Positions 1 to 8,516 of a DNA stretch of 64,000 nucleotides are shown here, piece by piece (position 1 is the stretch's first letter; each line of letters opens with the position of its first letter). The notes beneath the pieces were generated by a model. The model did not search any database, was not told the origin of the DNA, and saw nothing but the letters and a program-made list of their open reading frames with translations. Position numbers and translations under genes: made by a program. This stretch comes from Cellulomonas rhizosphaerae (GTDB taxonomy: Bacteria > Actinomycetota > Actinomycetes > Actinomycetales > Cellulomonadaceae), in NCBI RefSeq assembly GCF_003470205.1, contig NZ_QWKP01000219.1:1-64000 (forward strand). Reading direction: 5' to 3'.

Positions 1-401
1 AGGTCCGGCGTGATGAGGCCCGCGCCGCCCGCCGACGCGAGGTCGCGGGCGTAGGCCTCGACGCCGTAGCGCAGCACGAGGTTCCAGTACGTCATCACGA
101 GCACGGGTGCGCCCCGGCCGGAGATCTGCTCGACCGCGGCGATCGTGTCGCGCACGCGCGTGCCACCCCGCAGCGCCGCGTCCGCAGCGCGCTGGATGAT
201 CGGCCCGTCCATGACGGGGTCGCTGTAGGGCATGCCGAGCTCGACGACGTCCACGCCGGCGTCGATCATCGTGCGGACGGCCGTGATCGAGCCGGGGACG
301 CTCGGGTAGCCGACCGGCAGGTAGCCGATCAGCGCCGCGCGGCCCTGGGCCTTGAGGCCGTCGAGGTGCGCACCGACCTGCGATGCGACGCCCACCGTCA
401 T
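1..401 (-). CDS. trpA: Tryptophan synthase alpha chain, 3' end outside window
   Basis: TrpA cleaves indole-3-glycerol phosphate to indole, which is channelled to TrpB, the last step of tryptophan synthesis. Only the first ~133 codons are in the window. The protein begins [15 protein letters not shown] and shows the family signature [14 protein letters not shown], in which Glu54 and Asp65 match the two catalytic acids of TrpA. The ATG at 401 overlaps the trpB stop by 4 bases (ATGA), so the two are translationally coupled. It is the last visible gene of trpC-trpB-trpA. Confidence 0.97.
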   Translation of the reverse strand, partial: MTVGVASQVGAHLDGLKAQGRAALIGYLPVGYPSVPGSITAVRTMIDAGVDVVELGMPYSDPVMDGPIIQRAADAALRGGTRVRDTIAAVEQISGRGAPVLVMTYWNLVLRYGVEAYARDLASAGGAGLITPD

Positions 402-1681
402 AGTTGCTCTCCCTCGTCGGCCTTCACCACGGGCTCGTCCTCGATGAGGTCGAACCACGCGGCGGCGGTCGCCACGTCCTTGTCCCCGCGTCCCGACAGG
501 TTGACCAGGATGACGGGCTCGTCCGACCACTCCCGTGCCTCGCGGCCCAGCTGGATCGCACCGGCCAGCGCGTGAGCGGACTCGATCGCCGGGATGATGC
601 CTTCCGTGCGGCACAGGATGCGGAACGCCTCCATGGCCTCGTCGTCGCCGACGGGCCGGTACTCGGCGCGCCCGATGTCGTGCAGCCAGGCGTGCTCGGG
701 GCCCACGCTCGGGTAGTCCAGGCCGGCCGAGACCGAGTGGCTGGGCAGCGTCTGCCCGTCCTCGTCCTGCAGCAGGTAGGACCGCGAGCCGTGCAGCACG
801 CCGGGCTCGCCGCCCGAGAACCGTGCGGCGTGCTTGCCCGACGAGATGCCGTGGCCGCCCGCCTCGAAGCCGAACAGGCGCACGGCCGGGTCGTCGAGGA
901 ACGCGTTGAAGATGCCCATCGCGTTCGACCCGCCGCCGACGCACGCCACGACCGCGTCCGGGAGCCGGCCGATCTCGGTGGCGAGCTGCGCGCGCGCCTC
1001 CTCGCCGATGATCTTGTGGAAGTCGCGCACCATCTCGGGGAACGGGTGCGGACCCGTGACCGTGCCGAGCAGGTAGTGCGTGGTCTCGACGTTGGCGACC
1101 CAGTCGCGCAGCGCCTCGTTGATCGCGTCCTTGAGCGTGCGGGTGCCGACCGTGACGGGCACGACCGTGGCGCCGAGGAGCTCCATGCGGGCGACGTTGA
1201 GCGCCTGCCGCTGCGTGTCCTCCTCGCCCATGTACACGACGCACTCGAGGTCCATGAGCGCGGCCGCGGTCGCCGTGGCGACGCCGTGCTGGCCGGCGCC
1301 GGTCTCGGCGATCAGGCGCGTCTTGCCCATGCGCTTGACCAGCAGCGCCTGGCCCAGCACGTTGTTGATCTTGTGCGAGCCCGTGTGGTTGAGGTCCTCG
1401 CGCTTGAGGAACACGCGCACGCCCTCCCCGACGTGCGCGGCGAACCGCGGCACCTCGGTCAGCGGGCTCGGCCGGCCCGTGTACGTGCGGTGCAGGCGGG
1501 CGAGCTCGGCGCCGAACGCCGGGTCGGTCTGCGCCCTGTGGTACGCCGTGTCGAGCTCGTCGAGCGCGGCGATCAGCGCCTCGGGCACGAACCGCCCGCC
1601 GAAGTCGCCGAAGTACGGGCCGGTGTGCGTGGCGAGCGGGCCGGTCGAGCGCTCGGGCTCCACCTCGGGGCGTCCAGTCAC
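398..1681 (-). CDS. trpB: Tryptophan synthase beta chain
   Basis: TrpB condenses indole with L-serine to tryptophan using PLP. The 427-residue product has the normal length. The PLP lysine is K104 in [10 protein letters not shown], and the phosphate-binding GGGSNAMG lies near residue 250. The frame is open further upstream inside trpC, but homology starts at VTGRPEVE. The GTG at 1681 overlaps the trpC stop by 4 bases (GTGA), which fixes the start. It forms the alpha2-beta2 complex with TrpA from the next gene. Confidence 0.97.
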   Translation of the reverse strand: MTGRPEVEPERSTGPLATHTGPYFGDFGGRFVPEALIAALDELDTAYHRAQTDPAFGAELARLHRTYTGRPSPLTEVPRFAAHVGEGVRVFLKREDLNHTGSHKINNVLGQALLVKRMGKTRLIAETGAGQHGVATATAAALMDLECVVYMGEEDTQRQALNVARMELLGATVVPVTVGTRTLKDAINEALRDWVANVETTHYLLGTVTGPHPFPEMVRDFHKIIGEEARAQLATEIGRLPDAVVACVGGGSNAMGIFNAFLDDPAVRLFGFEAGGHGISSGKHAARFSGGEPGVLHGSRSYLLQDEDGQTLPSHSVSAGLDYPSVGPEHAWLHDIGRAEYRPVGDDEAMEAFRILCRTEGIIPAIESAHALAGAIQLGREAREWSDEPVILVNLSGRGDKDVATAAAWFDLIEDEPVVKADEGEQL

Positions 1682-2490
1682 TGCCGCACCGCCCGCAGGG
1701 ACGGGTGCGCGCCGGCGGCGACGAGGTCCGCGACGGACTCGCGGGGCGCGTCGTCCGTCACGAGCGCCTCGCCGACGAGCACGGTGTCCGCGCCTGCGCG
1801 GGCGTAGTCCATGACGTCGTGCGGGCCGCGGACACCCGACTCGGCGATCTTGACGATGTCCGACGGGATCGAGGGGGCGACCCGCGAGAACGTGGTGCGG
1901 TCCACCTCGAGCGACTTGAGGTTGCGCGCGTTGACGCCGATCACCCGGGCGCCGGCGTCGACTGCCCGGGCGACCTCCTCGGTGTCGTGCACCTCGACGA
2001 GCGCGGTCATGCCGAGCGAGTGGACGCGCTCGACGAGCGACTCCAGCACGGTCTGCTCGAGCGCCGCGACGATGAGCAGGCAGAGGTCGGCGCCGTGCGC
2101 CCGCGCCTCCCACACCTGGTAGGGCGTGACGACGAAGTCCTTGCGCAGGACCGGGATGTCGACCTTGGCGCGCACGGCGTCCAGGTCGGCCAGCGAGCCG
2201 TGGAACCGGCGCTGCTCGGTGAGCACGGAGATGGCGGTCGCGCCGCCCTTCTCGTACTCGGCGGCGAGCGCGGCCGGGTCGGCGATCTTCGCCAGCGCAC
2301 CCTTGCTCGGGCTCGACCGCTTGACCTCGGCGATCACCGTGACCGCGTCCTCGACGCGGAGCCGGTTGATGCACTCGATGGCCGAGGGCCGCTTGAGCGC
2401 GGCCGCCTTCAGCACGTCGAGCGACGTGGTCGCTTGCCTTGCTGCCAGGTCCTCACGGACACCGGCGACGATGTCGTCCAGCACGGTCAT
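1678..2490 (-). CDS. trpC: Indole-3-glycerol-phosphate synthase
   Basis: TrpC closes the indole ring, converting CdRP to indole-3-glycerol phosphate. The 270-residue TIM barrel carries [13 protein letters not shown] at residues 52-64, containing the conserved Glu and Lys of the active site, and IAESGVRG in the C-terminal half. The ATG at 2490 is preceded by GGTGAGG about five bases upstream. It heads trpC-trpB-trpA. A -10 hexamer TACGAT lies 70 bases upstream, and a mini-ORF sits in the resulting leader. trpD, trpF and trpG are not in the window. Confidence 0.96.
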   Translation of the reverse strand: MTVLDDIVAGVREDLAARQATTSLDVLKAAALKRPSAIECINRLRVEDAVTVIAEVKRSSPSKGALAKIADPAALAAEYEKGGATAISVLTEQRRFHGSLADLDAVRAKVDIPVLRKDFVVTPYQVWEARAHGADLCLLIVAALEQTVLESLVERVHSLGMTALVEVHDTEEVARAVDAGARVIGVNARNLKSLEVDRTTFSRVAPSIPSDIVKIAESGVRGPHDVMDYARAGADTVLVGEALVTDDAPRESVADLVAAGAHPSLRAVRQ

Positions 2491-2527
2491 CGAGGCCTCA
2501 CCCCTTCCCCCGGGTCACGTCTCCCGC

Positions 2528-2554
2528 TCAGCCGACGACCGGGGCGGGATCCAT
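2528..2554 (-). CDS. Possible leader mini-ORF upstream of trpC
   Basis: An 8-codon ORF (MDPAPVVG) starts at ATG 2554, only five bases after a -10-like TACGAT (2560-2565), so it could be the leaderless 5' end of the trpCBA transcript. Its stop falls inside the loop of a possible stem, TCCCGC/GCGGGA (2544-2549 with 2522-2527). It has no Trp codons, so it is not a classical trp attenuator peptide. It may be only a chance ORF in the leader. Confidence 0.35.
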   Translation of the reverse strand: MDPAPVVG

Positions 2555-2559
2555 CGGCC

Positions 2560-2565
2560 ATCGTA
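2560..2565 (-). promoter_or_regulatory. -10 element for trpCBA
   Basis: TACGAT on the minus strand matches the actinobacterial TANNNT -10 consensus. It would start transcription near 2553, giving trpC a leader of about 60 bases. I see no good -35 box. Confidence 0.45.
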
Positions 2566-2617
2566 CGGGGGCGCGCGCGTGACCCCGACCACAGGCCGAA
2601 ACGTGGGACCGAGGTCC

Positions 2618-3085
2618 TCAGGGCGCCAGCCAGGGGCCGAGTGCCGGGATGTTCCTGGCGACCCAGAACGCGAGCACGAGGCCGAGGAAGACGTTGATCC
2701 AGAGCGCGGGGATCACCCGTTGGCGCGGCGTGCCGCGCCAGCTGCGCACGGTCCACGCGACCCAGAAGGCCAGCAGGACCGGGACGACGAGCACCAGCAG
2801 CGGGTTCATTCCCCAGGCGCCGACGACGTCGAGGTGGGTCAGGTCGTGGAGGGCGCGCAGCGAGCCGCAGCCCGGGCAGTACATGCCCGTGAGGAACAGG
2901 AACGGGCACGTCGGGTAGTGCCCCGGCTGGTTCGGGTCGACCTTCGCGAGGACGACGAGGGCTCCCCCGGCCGTCAGCGCGACGGCGGCGGGGCCGACGA
3001 GAGCGGCCGCGCCGCGACGCCTCGGCGGGCCGGACGAGGGCGTGGTGCCGACCGCGAGCTGCCCGGTCGACACCACGTCACTCAT
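2618..3085 (-). CDS. DUF2752 membrane protein in trp cluster
   Basis: This 155-residue protein has a disordered N-terminus (about 1-28), a membrane segment at ~29-46, then the DUF2752 signature: CPFLFLTGMYCPGCGSLRALHDL, with its Cys-Pro-x-Cys-Gly core and a nearby His. Two more membrane segments follow. The family's role is unknown. It lies between a CD225-like gene and trpC, the usual place for small membrane proteins in actinobacterial trp clusters. It starts 22 bases after the CD225-like gene stops, so the two are probably co-transcribed. Confidence 0.8.
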   Translation of the reverse strand: MSDVVSTGQLAVGTTPSSGPPRRRGAAALVGPAAVALTAGGALVVLAKVDPNQPGHYPTCPFLFLTGMYCPGCGSLRALHDLTHLDVVGAWGMNPLLVLVVPVLLAFWVAWTVRSWRGTPRQRVIPALWINVFLGLVLAFWVARNIPALGPWLAP

Positions 3086-3106
3086 CGGGGCTCAGGAGCT
3101 CGGAGC

Positions 3107-3598
3107 TCAGTAGTTCGAGTTCTCGGAGAACCCGCCCGCGATGCCGGCGATGAACGCGATGACGATGAAGACGCCACCGACGATCGCGCTCCACATCGCG
3201 AACTGCTTCGCCTTGTTCGACGAGCTGGCAGCGCCCGCGTAGTCGCCCTGCGCGAACTTCGAGTTCACCTGCGACGAGAACACGATCGACGCGATGCCGA
3301 GCGGGAGGCAGCACAGGACCGTCGTGAGGATCGCCCACACGAGGTAGTTCGGCGGCGGCGTCGGGCCGTAGCCGCCCTGGTACGGCGGGGCCGCCGGGTA
3401 CTGCGGCCCACCCGGGTACTGCGGCGTCCCGGGGTACTGCGGGGCGCCGTACTGGGGCGCCTGGGGAGCACCGTAGCCCGGTGCGCCGTACTGCGGCGCG
3501 GCCGGCGGCTCCGGGCTGGGGTCGGCCTTGCGGAACGGGTCTTCGGGGTTCTGCGGCTGCTCGCCGTAGGGGTTCTGGGGCTCGTTCGGCGTCGACAT
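3107..3598 (-). CDS. CD225/dispanin-like membrane protein
   Basis: The 163-residue protein has a Pro/Gln/Tyr-rich N-terminal half with repeated QYGAP/QYPG units (residues ~33-75). Two membrane helices follow: NYLVWAILTTVLCCLPLGIA and AMWSAIVGGVFIVIAFIAGI, separated by a short polar stretch (NSKFAQGDYAGA). The double-Cys first helix, the acidic/Ala link and the second helix resemble the CD225 (dispanin) domain. Its function here is unknown. ATG 3598 is preceded by a strong AGGAGG. It may be co-transcribed with the trp genes. Confidence 0.75.
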   Translation of the reverse strand: MSTPNEPQNPYGEQPQNPEDPFRKADPSPEPPAAPQYGAPGYGAPQAPQYGAPQYPGTPQYPGGPQYPAAPPYQGGYGPTPPPNYLVWAILTTVLCCLPLGIASIVFSSQVNSKFAQGDYAGAASSSNKAKQFAMWSAIVGGVFIVIAFIAGIAGGFSENSNY

Positions 3599-3726
3599 CG
3601 GTCCTCCTGGATCGCGGTGCGGCCACCCGGTACCTGGCCGGGTGGTCGTCGTGGGAACGGCGGTGTTACCTCGGTCGTGCGGTCCTGCGGGTGGCGCCCG
3701 TCCGTCCGGCCCGGGCACCCAGCGGG

Positions 3727-4032
3727 TCAGTGCCCGCCGTGCTCCTTCTGGCGCGCGAGCGTCGCCGCGCCGCCCTGGCCGTAGCCCATCGACTTCAGCA
3801 CCCAACCGGCGACGAGCCCGGCGAGGCAGATGCCGATACCGACCCAGAAGAGCCAGACGACGGCGAACGCGACGGCGAGGCCGGCGATCGTGCCGCCGGC
3901 GACGATCACCCAGGAGGTGACCCACGCGGCGAGCGTCTTGCCGTGGTTCGTCGGCGCCGCGGTGGGCGGCAGGTGCACGGCCTCGGTCGTGGTCGCGTGC
4001 TGCGCGCGGTGCGCAAGGGTGTTGTCAGCCAT
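3727..4032 (-). CDS. HGxxPAAW-family small membrane protein
   Basis: The 101-residue protein contains NHGKTLAAWVT (residues ~49-59), the hallmark of small trp-linked actinobacterial proteins of the HGxxPAAW type (the Pro is replaced here). Two transmembrane segments follow (about 58-78 and 82-96), then a polar tail ending EHGGH. Its function is unknown. The start at 4032 is preceded by GAAGGG, and a TAGGGT -10 lies about 35 bases upstream, so the gene probably also has its own promoter within the trp region. Confidence 0.8.
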   Translation of the reverse strand: MADNTLAHRAQHATTTEAVHLPPTAAPTNHGKTLAAWVTSWVIVAGGTIAGLAVAFAVVWLFWVGIGICLAGLVAGWVLKSMGYGQGGAATLARQKEHGGH

Positions 4033-4065
4033 CAGGTGGTGCCCTTCGTGCGAAGTTCGGCCTTC

Positions 4066-4071
4066 ACCCTA
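4066..4071 (-). promoter_or_regulatory. -10 element upstream of the HGxxPAAW gene
   Basis: TAGGGT on the minus strand lies 33 bases before ATG 4032. It would give a leader of about 27 bases containing the GAAGGG ribosome site. It allows the small membrane genes and trpCBA to be expressed apart from hisI-trpE. Confidence 0.45.
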
Positions 4072-4099
4072 GCCGACCGCGGGGCGGCGGACCCGCACG

Positions 4100-4702
4100 T
4101 CACGACGGGTCGTCGCCGCGGGAAAGCGCGTCCCACGCGGTGCGCTCGTCCTCGACCTCGGGTCGGGCCTGCGTGGTGCCCGCGGTGGTCCCTTCGTGGC
4201 GACGGGACGGCCCGGCCCACGAGCGCGAGGCGCGTGCGAGCCAGAGCGCCACGAGCACGACGACCGCGCCGACCCCCACCGCGAGGTAGGGCCACACGGA
4301 GACGGTCACGGGCGAGCGGTCCTCACCCACGCTCGTCGCGTCGACCACCTGCTGGTGCAGGCCCGAGCCCCACGGGTCGCCGATCGCCTGGAGCGCGGCG
4401 GCCACGACCAGGACGCCGGCACCCGCGACGACCGCGAGGACGACCCAGCGCGCGACCCTACCGACCAGCGCGATCGCCGCGGCGCAGGCCAGCAGCACGA
4501 GTGCGGCCGCCGGGACGGCGGGAGCCACGTCCGCGCCGCTCGCGGTGACCACGACGCTCGGGTCGAGCGCGGTGGCCGCCGTCGTGGTGAACCACGTGGG
4601 CAGCGAGACGAGGCCAGTCAGGGCGGCGAGCAGGAGCAGGACGCCGGCGGCCCGGCCTCTGCCTGAGGCTCGGCGCTTCGGGGCCGCTGCGGGCTCGCTC
4701 AC
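4100..4702 (-). CDS. Trp biosynthesis-associated membrane protein (TIGR02234-like)
   Basis: This is a 200-residue protein with four predicted membrane helices (about 17-37, 63-83, 85-105 and 133-156) and a charged tail. The LPTWFTT stretch in the first loop and the position directly after trpE match the actinobacterial Trp-operon membrane family. Its exact role is not established. Its ATG at 4702 overlaps the trpE stop by 4 bases, showing translational coupling. Confidence 0.85.
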   Translation of the reverse strand: MSEPAAAPKRRASGRGRAAGVLLLLAALTGLVSLPTWFTTTAATALDPSVVVTASGADVAPAVPAAALVLLACAAAIALVGRVARWVVLAVVAGAGVLVVAAALQAIGDPWGSGLHQQVVDATSVGEDRSPVTVSVWPYLAVGVGAVVVLVALWLARASRSWAGPSRRHEGTTAGTTQARPEVEDERTAWDALSRGDDPS

Positions 4703-6261
4703 GCGCCCGCCCGGCGCAGGCGCGAGGCGATCTGCACCGCGCGGACCGCGGCCGCGGCCTTGTTCCGCGACTCCTCGTACTCCAGGGCGGGGACCGAGTC
4801 GGCGACGATGCCGCCGCCGGCCTGCACGCTCGCGCGGCCGTCGCGGATCAGGGCCGTGCGGATCGCGATGGCCATGTCCATGTCACCGGCGAAGTCGAAG
4901 TAGCCGACCGTTCCGCCGTAGATGCCGCGGCGCGCGGGCTCGACCTCGTCGATCAGGGCGATCGCGCGCGGCTTGGGTGCCCCGGACAGAGTGCCTGCCG
5001 GGAACGTCGCGGTGAGCGTCTGCAGTGCCGTGGCGCCCGGACGCAGGCGCCCGACGACGGTCGACGTGATGTGCATGATGTGCGAGTAGCGGCTGATGGC
5101 CATGAAGTCGACCACCTCGACGCTGCTCGGCTCGCACACCTTGACCAGGTCGTTGCGCGACAGGTCGACGAGCATGATGTGCTCCGCGCGCTCCTTGGGA
5201 TCGGCGAGGACCTCGTCGGCCAGGGCGCGGTCCTCCTCCGGGGTCGCTCCGCGCGGGCGCGAGCCGGCGATCGGGAACGTCGTGACGTGCCCGTCGCTCA
5301 CCTTGACGAGCGTCTCCGGCGACGAGCCGACCACGGCGAAGTCACGGCCGTCCGGGTCCTGCAGCTGCACGTAGTACATGTACGGGCTCGGGTTGATCGT
5401 GCGCAGCACGCGGTAGACGTCGAGCGGGTCCGCCGGGCAGTCGAGGTCGAGGCGCTGGGAGATGACGACCTGGAACACCTCGCCGTCGCGGATCGCCTCC
5501 TTGCCGAACCGGACCTGCTGCTCGAACTCGTCGCGGGTCGAGCGGAACCGCAGCGCCGGCTCGGCCTCGTCGACCAGGACGGCGACGCCCGGGTCCGTGG
5601 GGCGCACGAGCGTGGCCTGCATCGCGTCGAGGCGGCCGACGGCGTCGGCCCGGGCCTCGTCGACGTGCGCGTCGGTGCCGTCGAAGTTGATCGCGTTGGC
5701 GATCAGCCACACCGAGCCGTCGTGGTGGTCGACGACGGCCAGGTCGGTCGCGAGCAGCAGGGTCAGCTCGGGGACGTCGAGCTCCTCGGGCGCCTTCTTG
5801 GGCAGCGTCGGCTCCCAGTGGTGCACCACGTCCCAGCCGAGCGCACCCACCAGGCCGCCGGTGAGCGGGGGCAGGCCGGGCAGCGCGGGGGTGCGCAGCA
5901 CGTCGAGCGTCTCGGCGAGCACGTCGAGGACGTCGCCCTCGGCCGGGACGCCCACGGGCACGTCGCCCGACCAGGCGGCCTGACCGTCGCGCACGCTGAG
6001 CGTGGCGCGCGACCGGACGCCGACGAACGAGTACCGGCCCCACGTGCCGTCGCTCTCGGCGGACTCGAGGATGAACGTGCCCGGGCGGCCCGCGCACAGC
6101 GTGCGGTAAAGCCCGACGGGCGTGGTGTCGTCGGCCAGCAGCCGGCGCACGACAGGGATGACGCGGCGGTCGCGGGCCAGCTCGCGGAACCCGTCGACGG
6201 ACGGCCAGGTGCCGCCCCAGGTGACCTCGACGTGCGGGGTCTGCTGGGTGGGCGCGGTCAT
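4699..6261 (-). CDS. trpE: Anthranilate synthase component I
   Basis: TrpE makes anthranilate from chorismate, with ammonia supplied by TrpG (absent here). The 520-residue protein has the N-terminal regulatory half and a C-terminal chorismate-binding half with [26 protein letters not shown] and [19 protein letters not shown]-type feedback residues appear as [10 protein letters not shown] near residues 64-73. The ATG at 6261 overlaps the hisI stop by 4 bases, so no attenuator can lie directly before it. Control must act upstream of hisI or at the enzyme. Confidence 0.96.
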   Translation of the reverse strand: MTAPTQQTPHVEVTWGGTWPSVDGFRELARDRRVIPVVRRLLADDTTPVGLYRTLCAGRPGTFILESAESDGTWGRYSFVGVRSRATLSVRDGQAAWSGDVPVGVPAEGDVLDVLAETLDVLRTPALPGLPPLTGGLVGALGWDVVHHWEPTLPKKAPEELDVPELTLLLATDLAVVDHHDGSVWLIANAINFDGTDAHVDEARADAVGRLDAMQATLVRPTDPGVAVLVDEAEPALRFRSTRDEFEQQVRFGKEAIRDGEVFQVVISQRLDLDCPADPLDVYRVLRTINPSPYMYYVQLQDPDGRDFAVVGSSPETLVKVSDGHVTTFPIAGSRPRGATPEEDRALADEVLADPKERAEHIMLVDLSRNDLVKVCEPSSVEVVDFMAISRYSHIMHITSTVVGRLRPGATALQTLTATFPAGTLSGAPKPRAIALIDEVEPARRGIYGGTVGYFDFAGDMDMAIAIRTALIRDGRASVQAGGGIVADSVPALEYEESRNKAAAAVRAVQIASRLRRAGA

Positions 6262-6656
6262 GCCTGTCCTCCGGTGGTGGTGTCGTCTCGATGGCCGACG
6301 ACGGCGGCGAGGCCACCGCCCGCTTCGAAGCAGGTGTGGGCGCCCGTGTGGCAGGCGGCGCCGATCTGGTCGACCTCGACCAGGAGCGCGTCGCCGTCGC
6401 AGTCGATGCTGACCGACTTCACGTACTGACGGTGGCCCGAGGTGTCGCCCTTGCGCCAGTACTCCTGGCGCGAGCGGCTCCAGAACGTCACGCGCCCGGA
6501 GGTCAGCGTGCGCCGCAGCGCCTCGTCGTCCATCCAGCCGAGCATGAGCACCTCGCGCGAGTCGTGCTGCTGCACGACGGCGGCGACGAGGCCGTGCTCG
6601 TCGCGCTTGAGACGCGCGGCGACGGCGGGGTCCAGTGGGGTGTCGAGCTCAGGCAC
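6258..6656 (-). CDS. hisI: Phosphoribosyl-AMP cyclohydrolase
   Basis: HisI opens the adenine ring of PR-AMP in histidine synthesis. The 132-residue product has [17 protein letters not shown] and, at the C-terminal side, the metal-binding [11 protein letters not shown]. It is the stand-alone cyclohydrolase, without the HisE domain. The GTG start at 6656 follows CAGGAT (6663-6668) by six bases, indicating a leaderless transcript that continues into trpE. Confidence 0.95.
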   Translation of the reverse strand: MPELDTPLDPAVAARLKRDEHGLVAAVVQQHDSREVLMLGWMDDEALRRTLTSGRVTFWSRSRQEYWRKGDTSGHRQYVKSVSIDCDGDALLVEVDQIGAACHTGAHTCFEAGGGLAAVVGHRDDTTTGGQA

Positions 6657-6662
6657 GTGCCG

Positions 6663-6668
6663 ATCCTG
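6663..6668 (-). promoter_or_regulatory. -10 element for leaderless hisI-trpE
   Basis: CAGGAT lies exactly six bases before the hisI GTG. This is the spacing expected if transcription starts at the first base of the start codon. Confidence 0.5.
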
Positions 6669-6710
6669 CCACGCGCGCGCGTGCGCCCGGGGCGAGGTCC
6701 GCGCCCGGCC

Positions 6711-8516
6711 TCAGCGCGTCTGCGAGACCCACGCGCGGTGCATCGCCGCGTAGACCCCGTCGAGGGCGACCAGCTCGTGGTGGTGACCGTGCTCGACCAC
6801 GACGCCGTCCTCGACCACGACGACCGCGTCGGCGGCCTCGGCGGTCGACAGGCGGTGGGCGATCGTCAACGTGCTGCGGCCCTGGGTCAGCGACGCGAGC
6901 GCGCGGGCGATCCGCACCTCGGTCGCCGGGTCGACCGCGGAGGTCGCCTCGTCGAGCAGCAGCAGGTCCGGCGACGCGAGGTGTGCGCGGACGAGGGCGA
7001 CCAGCTGCCGCTCTCCTGCCGAGAGCGACTCGCCGCGCTGGCCGACCGGGGTGTCCAGCCCGGCGGCGAGCTCGTCGACCCAGGTGTCGAGGCCCAGCGC
7101 GTCGACGGCCTCGCGGACGCGAAGCTCTTCGTCGTTCTCGCCCTCACTGCCGTCGCGCAGCCCGTAGGCCATGTTCTGCGCGAGCGTGCCGTCGAACAGG
7201 AAGCCCTCCTGCGGCACGAGCACGACCCGCTCGCGCAGGGTCGCGAGCTCGACGTCACGCAGGTCCGCGCCGTCGAGCAGCACCGCGCCCGCGGACGGGT
7301 CCATGAACCGCGCGACGAGCCGCGCGATCGTCGTCTTGCCGGAGCCGGTCGCGCCGACGACCGCGACCGACGAGCCGGCCGGGACGCTCAGGTGCACGTC
7401 CTGCAGCACGGGCGGGCCGTCGGGGTAGGAGAAGTCGACGCCGACGAGCTCGACGCGCGCGGGCCCGCGCGGCGAGGGCACGCCGTCCTTGCCGGGGTCG
7501 ACCACGGTCACGGGCGTCTCGATGACGCCGAGCACGCGCCGCCAGCCCGCGATCGCGTTCTGCAGCTCGTTGAGCACCTCGGTGGCCATCTGCACCGGGC
7601 CGGTGAAGAGCTGGACGAGGAACAGGAACGCGAGCAGCTGGCCCGCGGTCACCTCGCCCGTGACGCCGAGGTGCGTGCCGACCACGACGACCACCGCGAG
7701 CACGAGGTTCGCGACCAGCACGCCCGACGCGAACACGGTCGCGACCAGGTTCTGCGCCCGGACCATCGCGCGGCGCGTGCCGCCGATCGAGGCGTCGATC
7801 TTGCGCTGCGTGCGGTCCGCGACGCCGTACGCGCGGATCGTCTCGGCGCCGACGACGGCCTCCGACACCGCACCGAGCATCGCGCCGTACCGCTCGCGCA
7901 CGGCGGTGTACCGGGTGTTGACCCGCTTCTGCAGCGGCTGCAGCACCACGACGAGCGGCACGAAGCACAGCCACACCAGGAGCGTGAGCTGCCACGAGTA
8001 GAACGCCATCAGGACCGTCGCGACCAGGATCTGCAGGCCCGAGACGAGCAGCATGATGCCGCCCCACTGGACGAACAGGGAGATCGTGTCGACGTCCGAG
8101 GTGACCCGGGAGACGAGGGAGCCGCGCCGCTCGGTGTTCTGCGTGAGGACCGACAGGTCGTGCACGTGCCGGAACGCCCGCGTGCGCAGCGCGAGCAGTC
8201 CGGCCTCGCTCGAGCGGAACAGGCGCACGTTGACGTAGGCCGAGCACACCGCTCCGACGAGCAGCACGGCCGTCGCCGCGACGGCCAGCCACACGACGCG
8301 CTCCACCTGCGGGCCCTCGGGCGCGAGGATGCCGGTGTCGACGGTCTGCTGCACGGCGATGGGCACCACGATCCGACCGACGGCCGCGACGACGGCCAGC
8401 AGAACCGTGATGACGAGGCCGTCGAGCAGCTGAGGCGAGACCTGCGTGCCGCGGCGCAGGGTCGCGAACACGCCGAGCGTGCTCGCGGGAGCCATGCGGT
8501 GGTCGGTGTCGCTCAT
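6711..8516 (-). CDS. ABC exporter half-transporter with catalytic Walker B
   Basis: This is a 601-residue type IV ABC half-exporter. It has a six-helix membrane domain (residues ~30-320) and a nucleotide-binding domain with Walker A GATGSGKTT, signature LSAGERQ, Walker B LLLDEATSAVD and IAHRLST. The Walker B Glu is intact but the signature departs from LSGGQ. It overlaps the 624-residue partner gene by 4 bases, so the two very likely form a heterodimer. The substrate cannot be told from sequence; such pairs export lipids, peptides or drugs. Confidence 0.93.
   Translation of the reverse strand: MSDTDHRMAPASTLGVFATLRRGTQVSPQLLDGLVITVLLAVVAAVGRIVVPIAVQQTVDTGILAPEGPQVERVVWLAVAATAVLLVGAVCSAYVNVRLFRSSEAGLLALRTRAFRHVHDLSVLTQNTERRGSLVSRVTSDVDTISLFVQWGGIMLLVSGLQILVATVLMAFYSWQLTLLVWLCFVPLVVVLQPLQKRVNTRYTAVRERYGAMLGAVSEAVVGAETIRAYGVADRTQRKIDASIGGTRRAMVRAQNLVATVFASGVLVANLVLAVVVVVGTHLGVTGEVTAGQLLAFLFLVQLFTGPVQMATEVLNELQNAIAGWRRVLGVIETPVTVVDPGKDGVPSPRGPARVELVGVDFSYPDGPPVLQDVHLSVPAGSSVAVVGATGSGKTTIARLVARFMDPSAGAVLLDGADLRDVELATLRERVVLVPQEGFLFDGTLAQNMAYGLRDGSEGENDEELRVREAVDALGLDTWVDELAAGLDTPVGQRGESLSAGERQLVALVRAHLASPDLLLLDEATSAVDPATEVRIARALASLTQGRSTLTIAHRLSTAEAADAVVVVEDGVVVEHGHHHELVALDGVYAAMHRAWVSQTR

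Noticed and set aside
404-1807. A plus-strand 467-codon open frame opposite trpB
   Set aside because: It is antisense to a well-supported gene, its composition is typical of high-GC shadow frames, and it has no homology I recognise.
6656-6710. trp attenuator upstream of trpE
   Set aside because: trpE overlaps hisI by four bases and hisI appears leaderless, so there is no room for a leader peptide with terminator.
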